Source of the DNA: Glaciecola sp. UBA2563
Lineage (GTDB): Bacteria; Pseudomonadota; Gammaproteobacteria; Enterobacterales; Alteromonadaceae
Direction: 5' to 3'
DNA length: 57,403 nt
NCBI GenBank assembly: GCA_002340325.1
Contig: DDLV01000109.1
Location: forward strand, 1 to 57,403
Part shown: positions 25,701 through 34,798 of the stretch, piece by piece
How the letters are laid out: the number at the start of each line of letters is the position of its first letter
Numbering within the stretch: position 1 is the stretch's first letter
Position numbers and translations under genes: made by a program
The notes under the pieces: model-generated
Told to the model about the DNA's origin: nothing
Databases searched by the model: none
What the model saw: only the letters and a program-made list of their open reading frames with translations

Positions 25701-26951
25701 GTGAATAACTTTTTTATAATCGCAATAGTACTTCTAGTGCTTGCGGTTCTTTTCGTATTTGTTCCATTGCGAATAAAAGCAAAAAAACAGCAATTGGAAA
25801 TTAGCAATGCCAATGTCATCAAACAGCGTATTGAAGAGTTAGAAGTAGAAGTCGCACAAGGACTTATTACTGAAAAAGACAAAACTACATCGATTAAAGA
25901 GTTAAAACTCGCGCTAGTCGATGAGACAGAAAACGAAAGCAATGAATCGTCAGTGACGACTTCTTCACAATTAACGATTTTACTTTCGATTCCGGCAATT
26001 GCCGTTGGCATATGGGTATATATTCAGACCAATCATTTGGATGAACTGAAAGAGTACAAACAAGTACTCTCAGAGGTTGAGGCATTGTCTCAGAAAGTGC
26101 TTTCTGACAATGGTCAAGAGGTCACAGCTAACGACTATGCGAAATATGCGCTTATAATTAGAGAGCGATTGCGCGAGGCACCTGACGATGCTCAGGGTTG
26201 GATGTATCTAGGTCAGACACAATTGGCAATCGGTAGAATTGACGATTCCATTGCTGCCTTTGAGAGAGGGCTTAGATTAACACCAAATGACATCGATATG
26301 CGAGTTAGGTTCGTTAATGCTCTTATTGCAAGCGGCTCCGAGACGTCATTGAATAAAGCGCAGAGACAGATGGATCTGCTTATTGCCCAACAACCGAATA
26401 ATCGTCAACACCGTCTGCTACAGACAGTTGTTGCGGCTCAACGCAAAGATGCAATGCGCGCAGGCCAAAACTTTGCCATGATCAAAGACCAGCTTACTGT
26501 TGATAGCGATTTTTACAGGTCTCTGGTAACGCAGCTACGCAATATTGGCGTGGATGAGGTGTTGCTTGACACTGACGTAATGGTTGCAGCGTTGGAAACT
26601 ACTGCCGTCAACACTGAAATTAGCATCTCTAATGAGTTATTAGAGAAAGTGCCAGATGAAGGTTTTCTTATACTATTTGCTCAGGACGCACTCTCGGGTT
26701 CGCAGGTGCCATTAGCGGTTAAACGTATTGAAATACCCGAATTCCCTGCTAGATTGAAATTGACTACAGATGACGCCATGTTACCCAACATGACTATAGA
26801 TACCGCAGAACAGATTAATATTACTGCACGTATCTCTAAAGACGCGGATGTTGCGGTTTCAAGCGGCGAGCTACAAGGTGTACTTGAAAACGTGTCGGCA
26901 ATAAAAAATGAGGCAATCTCAGTAAAACTAATAATAAACCAGGAATTATAA
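25701..26951 (+). CDS. ccmI: Cytochrome c maturation TPR protein CcmI
   Basis: 416-residue apocytochrome c chaperone. Two N-terminal membrane helices (about 3-23 and 93-113) flank a cytoplasmic coiled segment. The periplasmic part has TPR-like repeats (around GWMYLGQTQLAIGRIDDSIAAFERGLRLTPND) and a C-terminal beta-rich domain. Start GTG. Last of the ccm genes; the next gene starts at the base after its stop codon, so mlaA is almost certainly in the same operon. Confidence 0.9.
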   Translation: MNNFFIIAIVLLVLAVLFVFVPLRIKAKKQQLEISNANVIKQRIEELEVEVAQGLITEKDKTTSIKELKLALVDETENESNESSVTTSSQLTILLSIPAIAVGIWVYIQTNHLDELKEYKQVLSEVEALSQKVLSDNGQEVTANDYAKYALIIRERLREAPDDAQGWMYLGQTQLAIGRIDDSIAAFERGLRLTPNDIDMRVRFVNALIASGSETSLNKAQRQMDLLIAQQPNNRQHRLLQTVVAAQRKDAMRAGQNFAMIKDQLTVDSDFYRSLVTQLRNIGVDEVLLDTDVMVAALETTAVNTEISISNELLEKVPDEGFLILFAQDALSGSQVPLAVKRIEIPEFPARLKLTTDDAMLPNMTIDTAEQINITARISKDADVAVSSGELQGVLENVSAIKNEAISVKLIINQEL

Positions 26952-27758
26952 GTGAGTATAAAACACCTTTTTATTTTGGTGGCGGTGCTAGGGACATTTG
27001 CGTGTGCAAGCAATCCGGCGCAGCAAACAAGCACCGAACCCAGCAATAGTGCTGACCAAATAATTGACGAAAACGAAACTAATGACGTTGACCCATTTAT
27101 ATCGGTCAACCGCGTTATTTGGGATTTTAACTATGACGTATTGGATAAATACATCCTTAAACCAGTAACTCAGGGGTATGTAGCAGTAGTGCCGCAACCG
27201 ATTAGAACTGGACTTTTAAATGCTTCTGAGAACTTAGAAGAGCCATTCAATCTGGTTAACAATTTACTAGAAGGAAGCTTTCATCAATCAGCGGTGAATT
27301 TTAGTCGTTTCATCGTGAATTCGACGATAGGTGTTTTGGGTATATTCGATGTGGCGTCAACGATGGATCTCGAGCCTACTAAGGAGGACTTTGGTCAAGT
27401 CTTAGGCGTATGGGGATTGGATACGGGACCCTACCTAATGTTGCCCGTTTTGGGACCAAATGAAGTACGGGGCACCACAGGACTAATCGTTGAGGGTATT
27501 GCGACTAGCAATGTATACAGCGATCCAATTTCAATTGGCAGCAGGGTAGTTGGCTTGCTGGAATCTCGGGCCGCGCTTATAGATCAAGAAGAAACACTCG
27601 AAAGAGCGCTTGATCCTTATTTATTCGTGAGAGATGCGTATTTCCAAAACCTAGCATTCGAAGTAAAAGATGGGCAGTTTGAAGAAAAATCTGAAGAGGA
27701 AGCATTGCAGGAAGAAGAAGACTTTTCGGATTTTGAGGATTTACTCAACGATATATAA
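26952..27758 (+). CDS. mlaA: Outer-membrane lipid asymmetry lipoprotein MlaA (VacJ)
   Basis: Outer-membrane lipoprotein that removes misplaced phospholipids from the outer leaflet through the Mla pathway. The signal sequence ends with a lipobox-like GTFAC. The core matches VacJ: DPFISVNRVIWDFNYDVLDK, VPQPIRTGLLNASENLEEPF, FSRFIVNSTIGVLGIFDVAS and FGQVLGVWGLDTGPYLMLPV. The C-terminal 30 residues are strongly acidic. Start GTG directly after the ccmI stop. It is the only gene of the Mla system in this window. Confidence 0.92.
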   Translation: MSIKHLFILVAVLGTFACASNPAQQTSTEPSNSADQIIDENETNDVDPFISVNRVIWDFNYDVLDKYILKPVTQGYVAVVPQPIRTGLLNASENLEEPFNLVNNLLEGSFHQSAVNFSRFIVNSTIGVLGIFDVASTMDLEPTKEDFGQVLGVWGLDTGPYLMLPVLGPNEVRGTTGLIVEGIATSNVYSDPISIGSRVVGLLESRAALIDQEETLERALDPYLFVRDAYFQNLAFEVKDGQFEEKSEEEALQEEEDFSDFEDLLNDI

Positions 27759-27765
27759 ATAGGCT

Positions 27766-27957
27766 CAGTGCGGGAATATAGTTTTACGTAAGATTTTAAT
27801 CATTCTATGCAATTCAAGTTAGGCCATAATAAAGACGCTGCGAGCACATCCTTGTGACGCTTGGCAAAAAACATCCTTGTTTTTTGACACTTTATTATGG
27901 CCTAACTTGAACTGCAAAACTCTTTACAACCTTTCGTAAAACTATAATCCCGCACTG
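27766..27957. mobile_element. MITE-like nested inverted-repeat element
   Basis: The end-to-end structure is about 192 bases in the gap between mlaA and galE. Outer 27-base arms at 27766-27792 and 27931-27957 (starting CAGTGCGGGA and ending CCCGCACTG) match with two differences. Inner 26-base arms at 27809-27834 and 27890-27915 (GTTAGGCCATAATAAAG core) match with one difference. Between them lie two copies of ACATCCTTGT (27846-27855 and 27871-27880), each in its own small hairpin. No coding potential and no clear target-site duplication. It could be a non-autonomous transposon, or a transcribed double hairpin also serving as a bidirectional terminator between the convergent genes. Confidence 0.7.
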
Positions 27958-28006
27958 AAGTTAACCTAATTTTTGCAGTTAAGTCGTAAAAAAATGTTAA
28001 GAGGCG

Positions 28007-29020
28007 CTAATAACCATTAGGATTATTTGACTGCCAGCGCCAAGAATCTTCACACATTTCTTTTAGGCCTTTCTCTGCTTTCCAACCTAACTCTTTTGCA
28101 GCAAGAGCAGGGTCTGCATAACAGCTAGCAACGTCACCACTGCGCCTGGGCGCGATTACATAGGGTATTTTTTGTCCACTAGCGGCTTCGAAAGTTTTGA
28201 CCATGTCAAGTACGCTATATCCTTGACCTGTTCCCAGATTACAAGTGAATAAACCAGCTTTTGATGCAATTTTATCAAGCGCCTTTAAATGACCATTGGC
28301 TAAATCTTCCACATGGATGTAGTCGCGAACGCCTGTGCCGTCTGGCGTATTATAGTCATCACCAAAAACACTTAGTTGCTTGAGTTTTCCCGTTGCTACT
28401 TGGGTAATAAAGGGCATGAGATTGTTAGGGATGCCATTGGGATCTTCCCCAATTCTTCCTGATGGGTGGGCGCCTACAGGATTAAAGTAACGCAGCAATA
28501 CAACGTTCCAATCATTATCTGCATTGCAGATATCTTTCAAAATAAGCTCGACCATGAGTTTTGACTGTCCATAAGGGTTAGTCGGTTGCCCTGTTGGTAG
28601 TCCTTCATGGAGGGGGAGTGCGGCTGGATCTCCATACACGGTGGCTGAAGAACTGAAAATAATATTTTTACAACCGTGTTGCGCCATTACGTTGCAAAGA
28701 TTTAAGGTGCCATATACATTGTTTTCGTAATAAAGCATCGGTTTTTCTACAGATTCCCCGACAGCCTTCAGTCCAGCAAAGTGGATAACTGCGTCAATAT
28801 CATTTTTAGAAAATACATCTCCAAGCGCATCGGTATCACGTATATCACCTTCAATAAATTCAGCACGCTTACCGGTTATTTCGCTTACTCTGTTGAGACT
28901 TTCCAACGAAGAGTTTGATAAGTTGTCGAAAACTATGACATTTTTGTTTTGTTCCAATAGTTGCAATACAGTGTGGCTGCCAATATAACCGCTGCCTCCA
29001 GTGACTAAGACGGTATTCAT
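28007..29020 (-). CDS. galE: UDP-glucose 4-epimerase
   Basis: Interconverts UDP-glucose and UDP-galactose, supplying galactose units for surface glycans. 337 residues (E. coli 338). Short-chain dehydrogenase fold with the NAD motif TGGSGYIGSHTV, the catalytic Tyr-Lys in NPYGQSKLMVE, FSSSATVYGDP, and RYFNPVGAHPSGRIGEDP. Its start overlaps the stop of the upstream small gene (ATGA), so the two are cotranscribed. Confidence 0.96.
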   Translation of the reverse strand: MNTVLVTGGSGYIGSHTVLQLLEQNKNVIVFDNLSNSSLESLNRVSEITGKRAEFIEGDIRDTDALGDVFSKNDIDAVIHFAGLKAVGESVEKPMLYYENNVYGTLNLCNVMAQHGCKNIIFSSSATVYGDPAALPLHEGLPTGQPTNPYGQSKLMVELILKDICNADNDWNVVLLRYFNPVGAHPSGRIGEDPNGIPNNLMPFITQVATGKLKQLSVFGDDYNTPDGTGVRDYIHVEDLANGHLKALDKIASKAGLFTCNLGTGQGYSVLDMVKTFEAASGQKIPYVIAPRRSGDVASCYADPALAAKELGWKAEKGLKEMCEDSWRWQSNNPNGY

Positions 29021-29319
29021 TCATCTCCCTTTTGTAAGTTTTTAGGTAAATGTTTTGCTGCAAAAGAATATTGCAGAGGTTTTACAAGTAGCGGGTATAG
29101 CATGGTAATAAGTGCAGCCCATACCAACGACCACCAATCATTCGCAATTTGTAACAATAGATAGAATACGGGCACGATAACAAAAAGCTTCAAGATATTG
29201 AGCAGTGTTTTTTCCGGGATGGGGATTTTTTTTGAGGCGTCTTCTAACAACGACATTCGCTCGGTTAATGAGAGGTTTTCAAGTCCCGGTATTTTTCTAC
29301 TTGAACTGTAAATTTTCAC
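29017..29319 (-). CDS. Small membrane protein of unknown function
   Basis: 100 residues with two hydrophobic stretches (about 42-60 and 66-84) and basic ends, so probably a two-helix inner-membrane protein. The N-terminus (SSRKIPGLENLSLTERMSLL) resembles a small family I recall from Alteromonadaceae (possibly DUF6170), unverified. It overlaps galE by four bases, which suggests coupled translation. Nothing in it indicates a function. Confidence 0.65.
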   Translation of the reverse strand: MKIYSSSRKIPGLENLSLTERMSLLEDASKKIPIPEKTLLNILKLFVIVPVFYLLLQIANDWWSLVWAALITMLYPLLVKPLQYSFAAKHLPKNLQKGDE

Positions 29320-29401
29320 CTTTATTCTGCACTCTCATAACGCAGGCAGGTATGCTTGAACATATATTCGTTGCCTTCTAAAAATCAATATTCTTATGCA
29401 C

Positions 29402-29421
29402 ATTATCCTTACACGGATAAT
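29402..29421. repeat. Perfect 7-bp inverted repeat
   Basis: ATTATCC and GGATAAT around a 6-base centre, in the gap between the POT transporter stop and the small gene upstream of galE. No T run follows on either strand, so it is not a normal terminator. Perhaps an operator for the galE unit. Confidence 0.25.
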
Positions 29422-29479
29422 TACTGCCCATAAAAGACCCGCTATTGTACCTTAGTGAACCGTTCCAACAAATCTAAAT

Positions 29480-30979
29480 TTATGGTGTGTTGGCCTCAGT
29501 ATCTTCAAATTTTTCCCATTTACCCGTGACAAAAGATAGGATAAACAAAACAGCACCCACCACTATACTGAATGATGCAATTTGTGCATAGAGACCTGGC
29601 ATTTGCTGCACATTTTCGGGGTCGAATCTGCCCGCGAAAAGGCCTGCTACGATACTGCCCATTGAATATGTGAGCACAAATACTCCCATCATTTGTCCAG
29701 CAAACCGCTTCGGCGATAGTTTACTAACAGCGCTTAGCGCAACAGGACTTAGAAATAGCTCTCCGACGGTATGCAAAAAGTATGTCGCAATAAGCCAATT
29801 AGGTGCAACTTTTAGTCCAGATGCAGCATACTGTGCGGCAAAGAACATGACAATAAAACCAGAGCCCATAATCGCCAAGCCAATCGCGCATTTGATTGAG
29901 TAGCTTGGTTCAAGCATTTTTTTGCCTAAAATCATCCAAAAATACGCAAAGAATGGCGATAGAATAATAATAAAAATACTATTTGCTGACTGTAACCAAG
30001 CGGTTGGTATTTCAAAATTGTTGATTAATCTATCGGTGTAGTCTCGTCCAAATAGATTTAATGAGGAACCAGCTTGTTCAAAACCAGCCCAAAAACATGT
30101 AGATGCGATACAAATTAAAAATAGCGCTCTAATCCTTCTTTTTTCATGAATACTCAACTGACCGGCAAAATATATATATCCAAAATAGAATAAAAATACG
30201 AGTGTAATAAAGGTGGCAACATAAGTGGCAACCGCAGTTGGGTTAAAACTGATGATGCCAGCATAAATCGAAAATGCGATAACACTAGTCAACACAATAA
30301 ATCCCAGTATGCTCATGTAAGCGATGCGCTGTGCTGCACTGTTGAGTGGCTGTGTGGGAACTTCTCCAATACCCGCAATATTGCTAGCCGTTGATTTATA
30401 TAGGAAAAGGCCTATTGCCATACCTACCGCAGCCGCGCCAAATGCCCAGTGATACCCCATATTTACTTGCAACCAACCACACACAAAATACCCAATAATC
30501 GAGCCTAAATTAATGCCCATATAATAAATTGTGTAAGCGCTATCGCGTCGGGTATCCTGAACATCATATAGCTGACCGACCATTGCGCCAATATTTGGTT
30601 TTAATAAACCGGTGCCGACAACAACAAACATTAACCCAATAAAAAACGTCGAAGTAGAAGGGATTGCAAGAATGATATGACCGATCATAATGATGATCCC
30701 GCCATACCATACGGCCCGCTGGCTGCCAATTAACCGGTCCGCAATCCAGCCGCCCGGCAGACCAAAAAAATATACTGCACCGGTATACAATCCATAAATA
30801 GCGCCTGCGGTTGCCACCGTTAGCCCCATACCGCCCTCCTGCAACGCTGCAGTCATAAACAAGACTAGGAGTGCGCGCATACCGTAATAACTCATGCGTT
30901 CCCACATCTCAGTGACAGACACTGTGATAAGTCCAGCTGGATGACCGAGAAATGAGGTGTCTTTTGAGTGTGTTTGCAT
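29480..30979 (-). CDS. Proton-dependent oligopeptide transporter (POT/PTR family)
   Basis: Takes up di- and tripeptides with protons; MFS fold with 12-14 helices. POT family signatures are visible: the ExxER-type motif in SVTEMWERMSYYGMRALLVLF, GLPGGWIADRLIGSQR, and the FYMGINLGS-like sequence IYYMGINLGSIIGYFV. The chosen start (499 residues) is the ATG preceded by AAGGAAAA. The frame is open 31 codons further, but that stretch is basic, lacks family resemblance and has no better ribosome site. Resembles DtpA/YdgR-type permeases; exact substrate unknown. Confidence 0.9.
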   Translation of the reverse strand: MQTHSKDTSFLGHPAGLITVSVTEMWERMSYYGMRALLVLFMTAALQEGGMGLTVATAGAIYGLYTGAVYFFGLPGGWIADRLIGSQRAVWYGGIIIMIGHIILAIPSTSTFFIGLMFVVVGTGLLKPNIGAMVGQLYDVQDTRRDSAYTIYYMGINLGSIIGYFVCGWLQVNMGYHWAFGAAAVGMAIGLFLYKSTASNIAGIGEVPTQPLNSAAQRIAYMSILGFIVLTSVIAFSIYAGIISFNPTAVATYVATFITLVFLFYFGYIYFAGQLSIHEKRRIRALFLICIASTCFWAGFEQAGSSLNLFGRDYTDRLINNFEIPTAWLQSANSIFIIILSPFFAYFWMILGKKMLEPSYSIKCAIGLAIMGSGFIVMFFAAQYAASGLKVAPNWLIATYFLHTVGELFLSPVALSAVSKLSPKRFAGQMMGVFVLTYSMGSIVAGLFAGRFDPENVQQMPGLYAQIASFSIVVGAVLFILSFVTGKWEKFEDTEANTP

Positions 30980-31544
30980 GGTTTTCCTTGTCGGGTAAAT
31001 TTCCTTTTTACGCTTCGAATATGTGTAATTAGTTGCTAACGCTGTCGCCGCAATGTGTGGATGTGATTGCAAGGCATCAAGGTATCGAAATAGTTATCTT
31101 TTGTCGAGGTTGTTTTATCGCAGCAACTTATGAATTACTGTACGCTTCAAACACATGAATATTCTTTAAAAGGATTTACTACTAATAATGTATGAGCAGA
31201 TGGTGAAACATGATGTAATGTTGATACATAAAGCACTAGAACTTTATTATCAGTACCAGGTTATGTAAATTGATAACGCATGTTATTTACAAAAAATTTA
31301 CATTAAAAACCGTTACTTACCTCAAATCAGATAATTTTTCGCTATGGTTAAAATTTGTAGAATTACGAATTTATTGCTATACCTATTGGAGTTGCGTTTG
31401 TTATACTTTTGTTTGACATAGATTTTTCACAAATGGCATCTCAATTGCAAAAAGTTTTTTTCAAATACTCGCCAGTCTTTCATTGAGCCATTTAATTTTT
31501 TGTCGATAACGCGATAAGACAGCAAAAAGGAACACCCTCAATTA
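30980..31544. other. Long AT-rich gap between the peptide transporter and the polysaccharide locus
   Basis: About 565 bases with no convincing gene. It must hold the divergent promoters of the POT gene and of wecA. A TTGACA lies at 31413-31418 without a good -10. A perfect 9-bp inverted repeat (ATGTAAATT/AATTTACAT, 31263-31271 and 31295-31303) encloses a second small palindrome, ATAACGCATGTTAT (31273-31286), which could be a regulator site. I found no ops/JUMPstart-like GGCGGTAG. Confidence 0.5.
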
Positions 31545-32615
31545 ATGTTAACCGGTTTTGATGTAATGACGTTAATAATTGCATTTGTGAGCGCAGCCGC
31601 GTTGCTTGTACTTATGACGCCGTTTGCCCATCAACTTGGGCTTGTCGACCATGCCACTGCCCGCAAGCAGCATGTCGGAAATATTCCTCTTACCGGAGGA
31701 GTGGCAATCTATGGCGGAGTATTAATAGCTAGCATCCTTACGGATGTATGGTTTAAAAACAGCTCATGGTTCCTCACAGCCTCATTTCTCATTGTGTTAC
31801 TAGGTATGCTTGATGATAAATTTGACCTTAGCGCCAAAGGTCGGTTGCTGTGTCAATTTATTGTCGCTGCTATTATGGCGTGGGCTGCACAAAACTATAT
31901 TACGTCACTAGGTGATATTTTCGGTTTTGGTTCCGTGGACTTGGGTATTTTTGGCTATTTCTTTACATTAATTTGTGTCGTGGGCGTTATCAATGCATTC
32001 AACATGATTGATGGCATTGATGGTCTTGCTGGCGGCATCTGCTTGGTGGTCTTGCTTTGCGTTATATCGCTTTTGAGTATTGCTAATAATACGAAAGCGA
32101 TGATAGTGCCTTTGATGATCATAGCTACATTAATTCCGTTTCTTGCATTTAATTTAAGTATTAAGGGATTTAAGGGTAATAAAATATACATGGGTGACTC
32201 GGGTAGTATGTTTGTTGGACTAGCCGTCGTTTGGCTAATGGTTGATTTTACCCAAGGTGCTGAACCGGCTATTCGCCCCATCACTGCGGTGTGGATCCTT
32301 GGATTACCGCTTCTAGATATGGCTGCCATAATGTATCGCCGAGCGAGGAAAGGACAATCTGTGTTGAAACCCGACCGCCAACACTTACACTTTATCTGCA
32401 TGAGAGCGGGACTTACATCACGACAATCACTTTTATTATTGCTATTTATCGGCTTTACATTTGCGTCAATCGGTATTGCTGGCGAAGTTTTCAAGGTGCC
32501 TGAATACCTCATGTTTTGGTCGTTTATTATTTTAATCGGTGTTTATAGCTTAGTTTTGCAACGGATTTGGGTGATACTAAGGTTTGTAAGAGATAATCTT
32601 AGTTTCATACGATAA
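31545..32615 (+). CDS. wecA: Undecaprenyl-phosphate GlcNAc-1-phosphate transferase
   Basis: Integral membrane enzyme that starts glycan assembly by moving GlcNAc-1-phosphate from UDP-GlcNAc to undecaprenyl phosphate. 356 residues, about 11 helices. Family marks are HVGNIPLTGGVAIYGG, the metal-binding LGMLDDKFDLSAKGRLL, NAFNMIDGIDGLAGG, GDSGSMFVGL, and the carbohydrate-binding loop DRQHLHF near the C-terminus. Start ATG with AAAAGGAAC upstream. It opens a run of same-strand polysaccharide genes. Related MraY/WbpL-type enzymes are the alternative, but the motifs fit WecA best. Confidence 0.9.
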   Translation: MLTGFDVMTLIIAFVSAAALLVLMTPFAHQLGLVDHATARKQHVGNIPLTGGVAIYGGVLIASILTDVWFKNSSWFLTASFLIVLLGMLDDKFDLSAKGRLLCQFIVAAIMAWAAQNYITSLGDIFGFGSVDLGIFGYFFTLICVVGVINAFNMIDGIDGLAGGICLVVLLCVISLLSIANNTKAMIVPLMIIATLIPFLAFNLSIKGFKGNKIYMGDSGSMFVGLAVVWLMVDFTQGAEPAIRPITAVWILGLPLLDMAAIMYRRARKGQSVLKPDRQHLHFICMRAGLTSRQSLLLLLFIGFTFASIGIAGEVFKVPEYLMFWSFIILIGVYSLVLQRIWVILRFVRDNLSFIR

Positions 32616-32680
32616 TAGCGCTTCAAGCGTCTCACCGATAGTGTTACCATAATTCATTCATTGCTAATTTATTGACAAAT

Positions 32681-33022
32681 ATGAAGAAAGTCATGTTTTT
32701 AGCGACGTTAATCGGATGTTTATGTGGCTGTAGTTCCGTTTCACAACCCATAGCAGAAGTCCCGTTAGTCGATAATGCATCATTAGAACCACAAGATGAA
32801 ATTAGAAACGATCGCGCAGATTCATCTTTGTATATAGCGTCTGAACAATTGAACCAAACAGCTGTAACTATTGATAACATTAGTTATTCAGTAGGAAGAA
32901 CCTTTTATGCTGCTAGCGGTTTTAATTGCAAATTCCTCACGTCTGCAAGCAATCAACTTCTATACTGTTATGATGATGCTTTGCGCGAATGGCGCAGAGT
33001 CAACAGTGTATTAGTGGAATAA
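32681..33022 (+). CDS. Small lipoprotein of unknown function
   Basis: 113 residues from ATG 32681; a TTG three codons upstream is a less likely start. The signal peptide ends in a clean lipobox, LCGC, so the mature protein is lipid-anchored, probably in the outer membrane because the following residues are Ser-Ser. The C-terminal half has two cysteines (FNCKFL and LYCYDD). It sits between wecA and the KpsD-like exporter, 24 bases before the latter, so it may assist polysaccharide export. No family recognised. Confidence 0.7.
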   Translation: MKKVMFLATLIGCLCGCSSVSQPIAEVPLVDNASLEPQDEIRNDRADSSLYIASEQLNQTAVTIDNISYSVGRTFYAASGFNCKFLTSASNQLLYCYDDALREWRRVNSVLVE

Positions 33023-33046
33023 AAGGATAGAAACTAAGGCATGCTC

Positions 33047-34792
33047 ATGAGTTTTCACAAATTCTCTTGCTCGCTGATATGTGCTGCTTTCGCTTTAGTA
33101 GCAAGCCAACTGGCGGATGCTCAACAGTCTTTGTCAGAAGAGCAATTAAGGCAGGCAAGAATAGCGGCTCAACAATCACAAAATGTTGATATCTCCCAGT
33201 ATATTCAAACCACCAATAATGATACTGGACGCTCGCCGACCAGAAATCTACCCAACGCCCAGCGACAGCAACAGGGTCCACAACCTTTCGGTGCGAACTT
33301 GTTTCAAGGGGGATTTGTTGCAGAGAGAAGTGATGGTTTAAATAGCCAGTATAAAGTGGCACCTGGAGATAAAGTCGCAATTCAAATGTGGGGGGCAGTG
33401 ACGCGCTCGGAAATTGTGACAGTGGATAATCAGGGAAATATTTTTGTTCAGGATGTTGGGCCGATAATGGTGAAGGACGTTCCAGCTAGTAGACTGAACA
33501 GCGTTATGACAAACAGCATAAAACGCATTTTTCCAAATAATGTCAATGTATACACAAACCTACTTACGGCAACACCCGTTAGTGTATTCGTCGCTGGACC
33601 GGTAGAGCGCCCGGGTCAATATGCGGGTCTCGCGTCTGATTCGATATTGTTCTACCTCAATCGAGCAGGCGGGATTGATCCTGTAAAGGGGTCATACAGG
33701 CATATCTCAGTGCTAAGAGATGGAACTGAGGTCGCTAATTTTGATTTGTATGCATTTCTCAGGAAAGGTGAACTCGAGAGTTTTTCATTTAAAGATAACG
33801 ATGTAGTACTTGTGAAAGAACAAGGTCCAATGATAACGGTAGAGGGCGAGGCTAGAAACGCCGTAATGTTTGAATTAACTGACACCGAAAAGTCTGGTTC
33901 CGACATTGTCGATTATGCAAGACCAAAACAAAATGCAAGCCATGTTGCAGTGACAGGTACAAGACAAGAGGGGCCATTATCCATTTATTTTACCATTGAG
34001 GATTTCAAAGACTTCACGTTAGTTGATGGTGATATAGTGCTCTTCAATGATGATTTTCGTTCCGACATTATAAGTGTGCAGATAACAGGCAGTTTTCTTG
34101 GGCCATCCTTTTATACTCTAAAGAAGGGTAGTCGACTCGTTGATTTGCTTAGTCATATCGAAATAGATCCACAGGCAGCGGACTATAAAAATGTTTACAT
34201 AAAAAGAGAAAGCGTTATTGAGCAGCAAAGCATGCTTATCGAAGAATCACTGCAGCGCCTTGAACGTTCAATCTTTACCGCTCCTGCGTCCAGCGACGGA
34301 GAGGCGGCAATACGGGCCAGAGAAGCAGAGCTCGTTACTCAGTTTATTGCGCGCGCCCGCCAAGTCGAACCACTGGGTAAAGTAATCGTCGCGGATAGCG
34401 ATAATGTTGCTAACTTGCGACTAGAACAAGGTGATATCATTGTCATACCCGAACAAACGGATCTGATCCAAGTGTCTGGTGAAGTGTTGATGCCTAAGGC
34501 GATCGTCTATAATCAAAATGCTAGCATTGGCGATTATGTGTCCTGGGCAGGGGGATTCACTGAACGAGCGGAAGATGAGCAGATTGTCATTCTTCATGCC
34601 AATGGATCTACTAGCTTCTCAGGGTTAAACACATCGAATTATTGGATTGGTGGGAATACAGATACGGTGTTGATGCCTGGAGACCAGATACTGGTATTGC
34701 CAAAAGTGGATACTAAGCTACTGCAAGGCATAAAGGACATCACCCAAATCCTTTATCAAATTGCCATTACCGCGAATGTAGTGTTGGATTAG
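33047..34792 (+). CDS. kpsD: Outer-membrane polysaccharide export protein (KpsD/Wza family)
   Basis: Periplasmic/outer-membrane polysaccharide export protein. Signal peptide with cleavage near LADAQQ, a Gln/Asn-rich linker, then the polysaccharide-export domain (YKVAPGDKVAIQMWGAV) and SLBB-type domains (VFVAGPVERPGQYAG, and VSGEVLMPKAIVYNQNASI). The length (581) is close to E. coli KpsD (558) rather than Wza (379). No lipobox is seen, as for KpsD. The second in-frame ATG (33047) is chosen because AAGG lies seven bases before it; the first ATG is at 33041. Followed directly by kpsM-, kpsT- and kpsE-like genes, so an ABC-transporter-dependent capsule export system is indicated. Confidence 0.9.
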   Translation: MSFHKFSCSLICAAFALVASQLADAQQSLSEEQLRQARIAAQQSQNVDISQYIQTTNNDTGRSPTRNLPNAQRQQQGPQPFGANLFQGGFVAERSDGLNSQYKVAPGDKVAIQMWGAVTRSEIVTVDNQGNIFVQDVGPIMVKDVPASRLNSVMTNSIKRIFPNNVNVYTNLLTATPVSVFVAGPVERPGQYAGLASDSILFYLNRAGGIDPVKGSYRHISVLRDGTEVANFDLYAFLRKGELESFSFKDNDVVLVKEQGPMITVEGEARNAVMFELTDTEKSGSDIVDYARPKQNASHVAVTGTRQEGPLSIYFTIEDFKDFTLVDGDIVLFNDDFRSDIISVQITGSFLGPSFYTLKKGSRLVDLLSHIEIDPQAADYKNVYIKRESVIEQQSMLIEESLQRLERSIFTAPASSDGEAAIRAREAELVTQFIARARQVEPLGKVIVADSDNVANLRLEQGDIIVIPEQTDLIQVSGEVLMPKAIVYNQNASIGDYVSWAGGFTERAEDEQIVILHANGSTSFSGLNTSNYWIGGNTDTVLMPGDQILVLPKVDTKLLQGIKDITQILYQIAITANVVLD

Positions 34793-34798
34793 ATAAAA

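Noticed and set aside
30980..31544. ops/JUMPstart element for RfaH upstream of the capsule locus
   Set aside because: I looked for GGCGGTAG-like sequences in the gap and found none.
31955..32512. 185-codon minus-strand open frame
   Set aside because: It lies entirely inside wecA, whose motifs on the plus strand are unmistakable.
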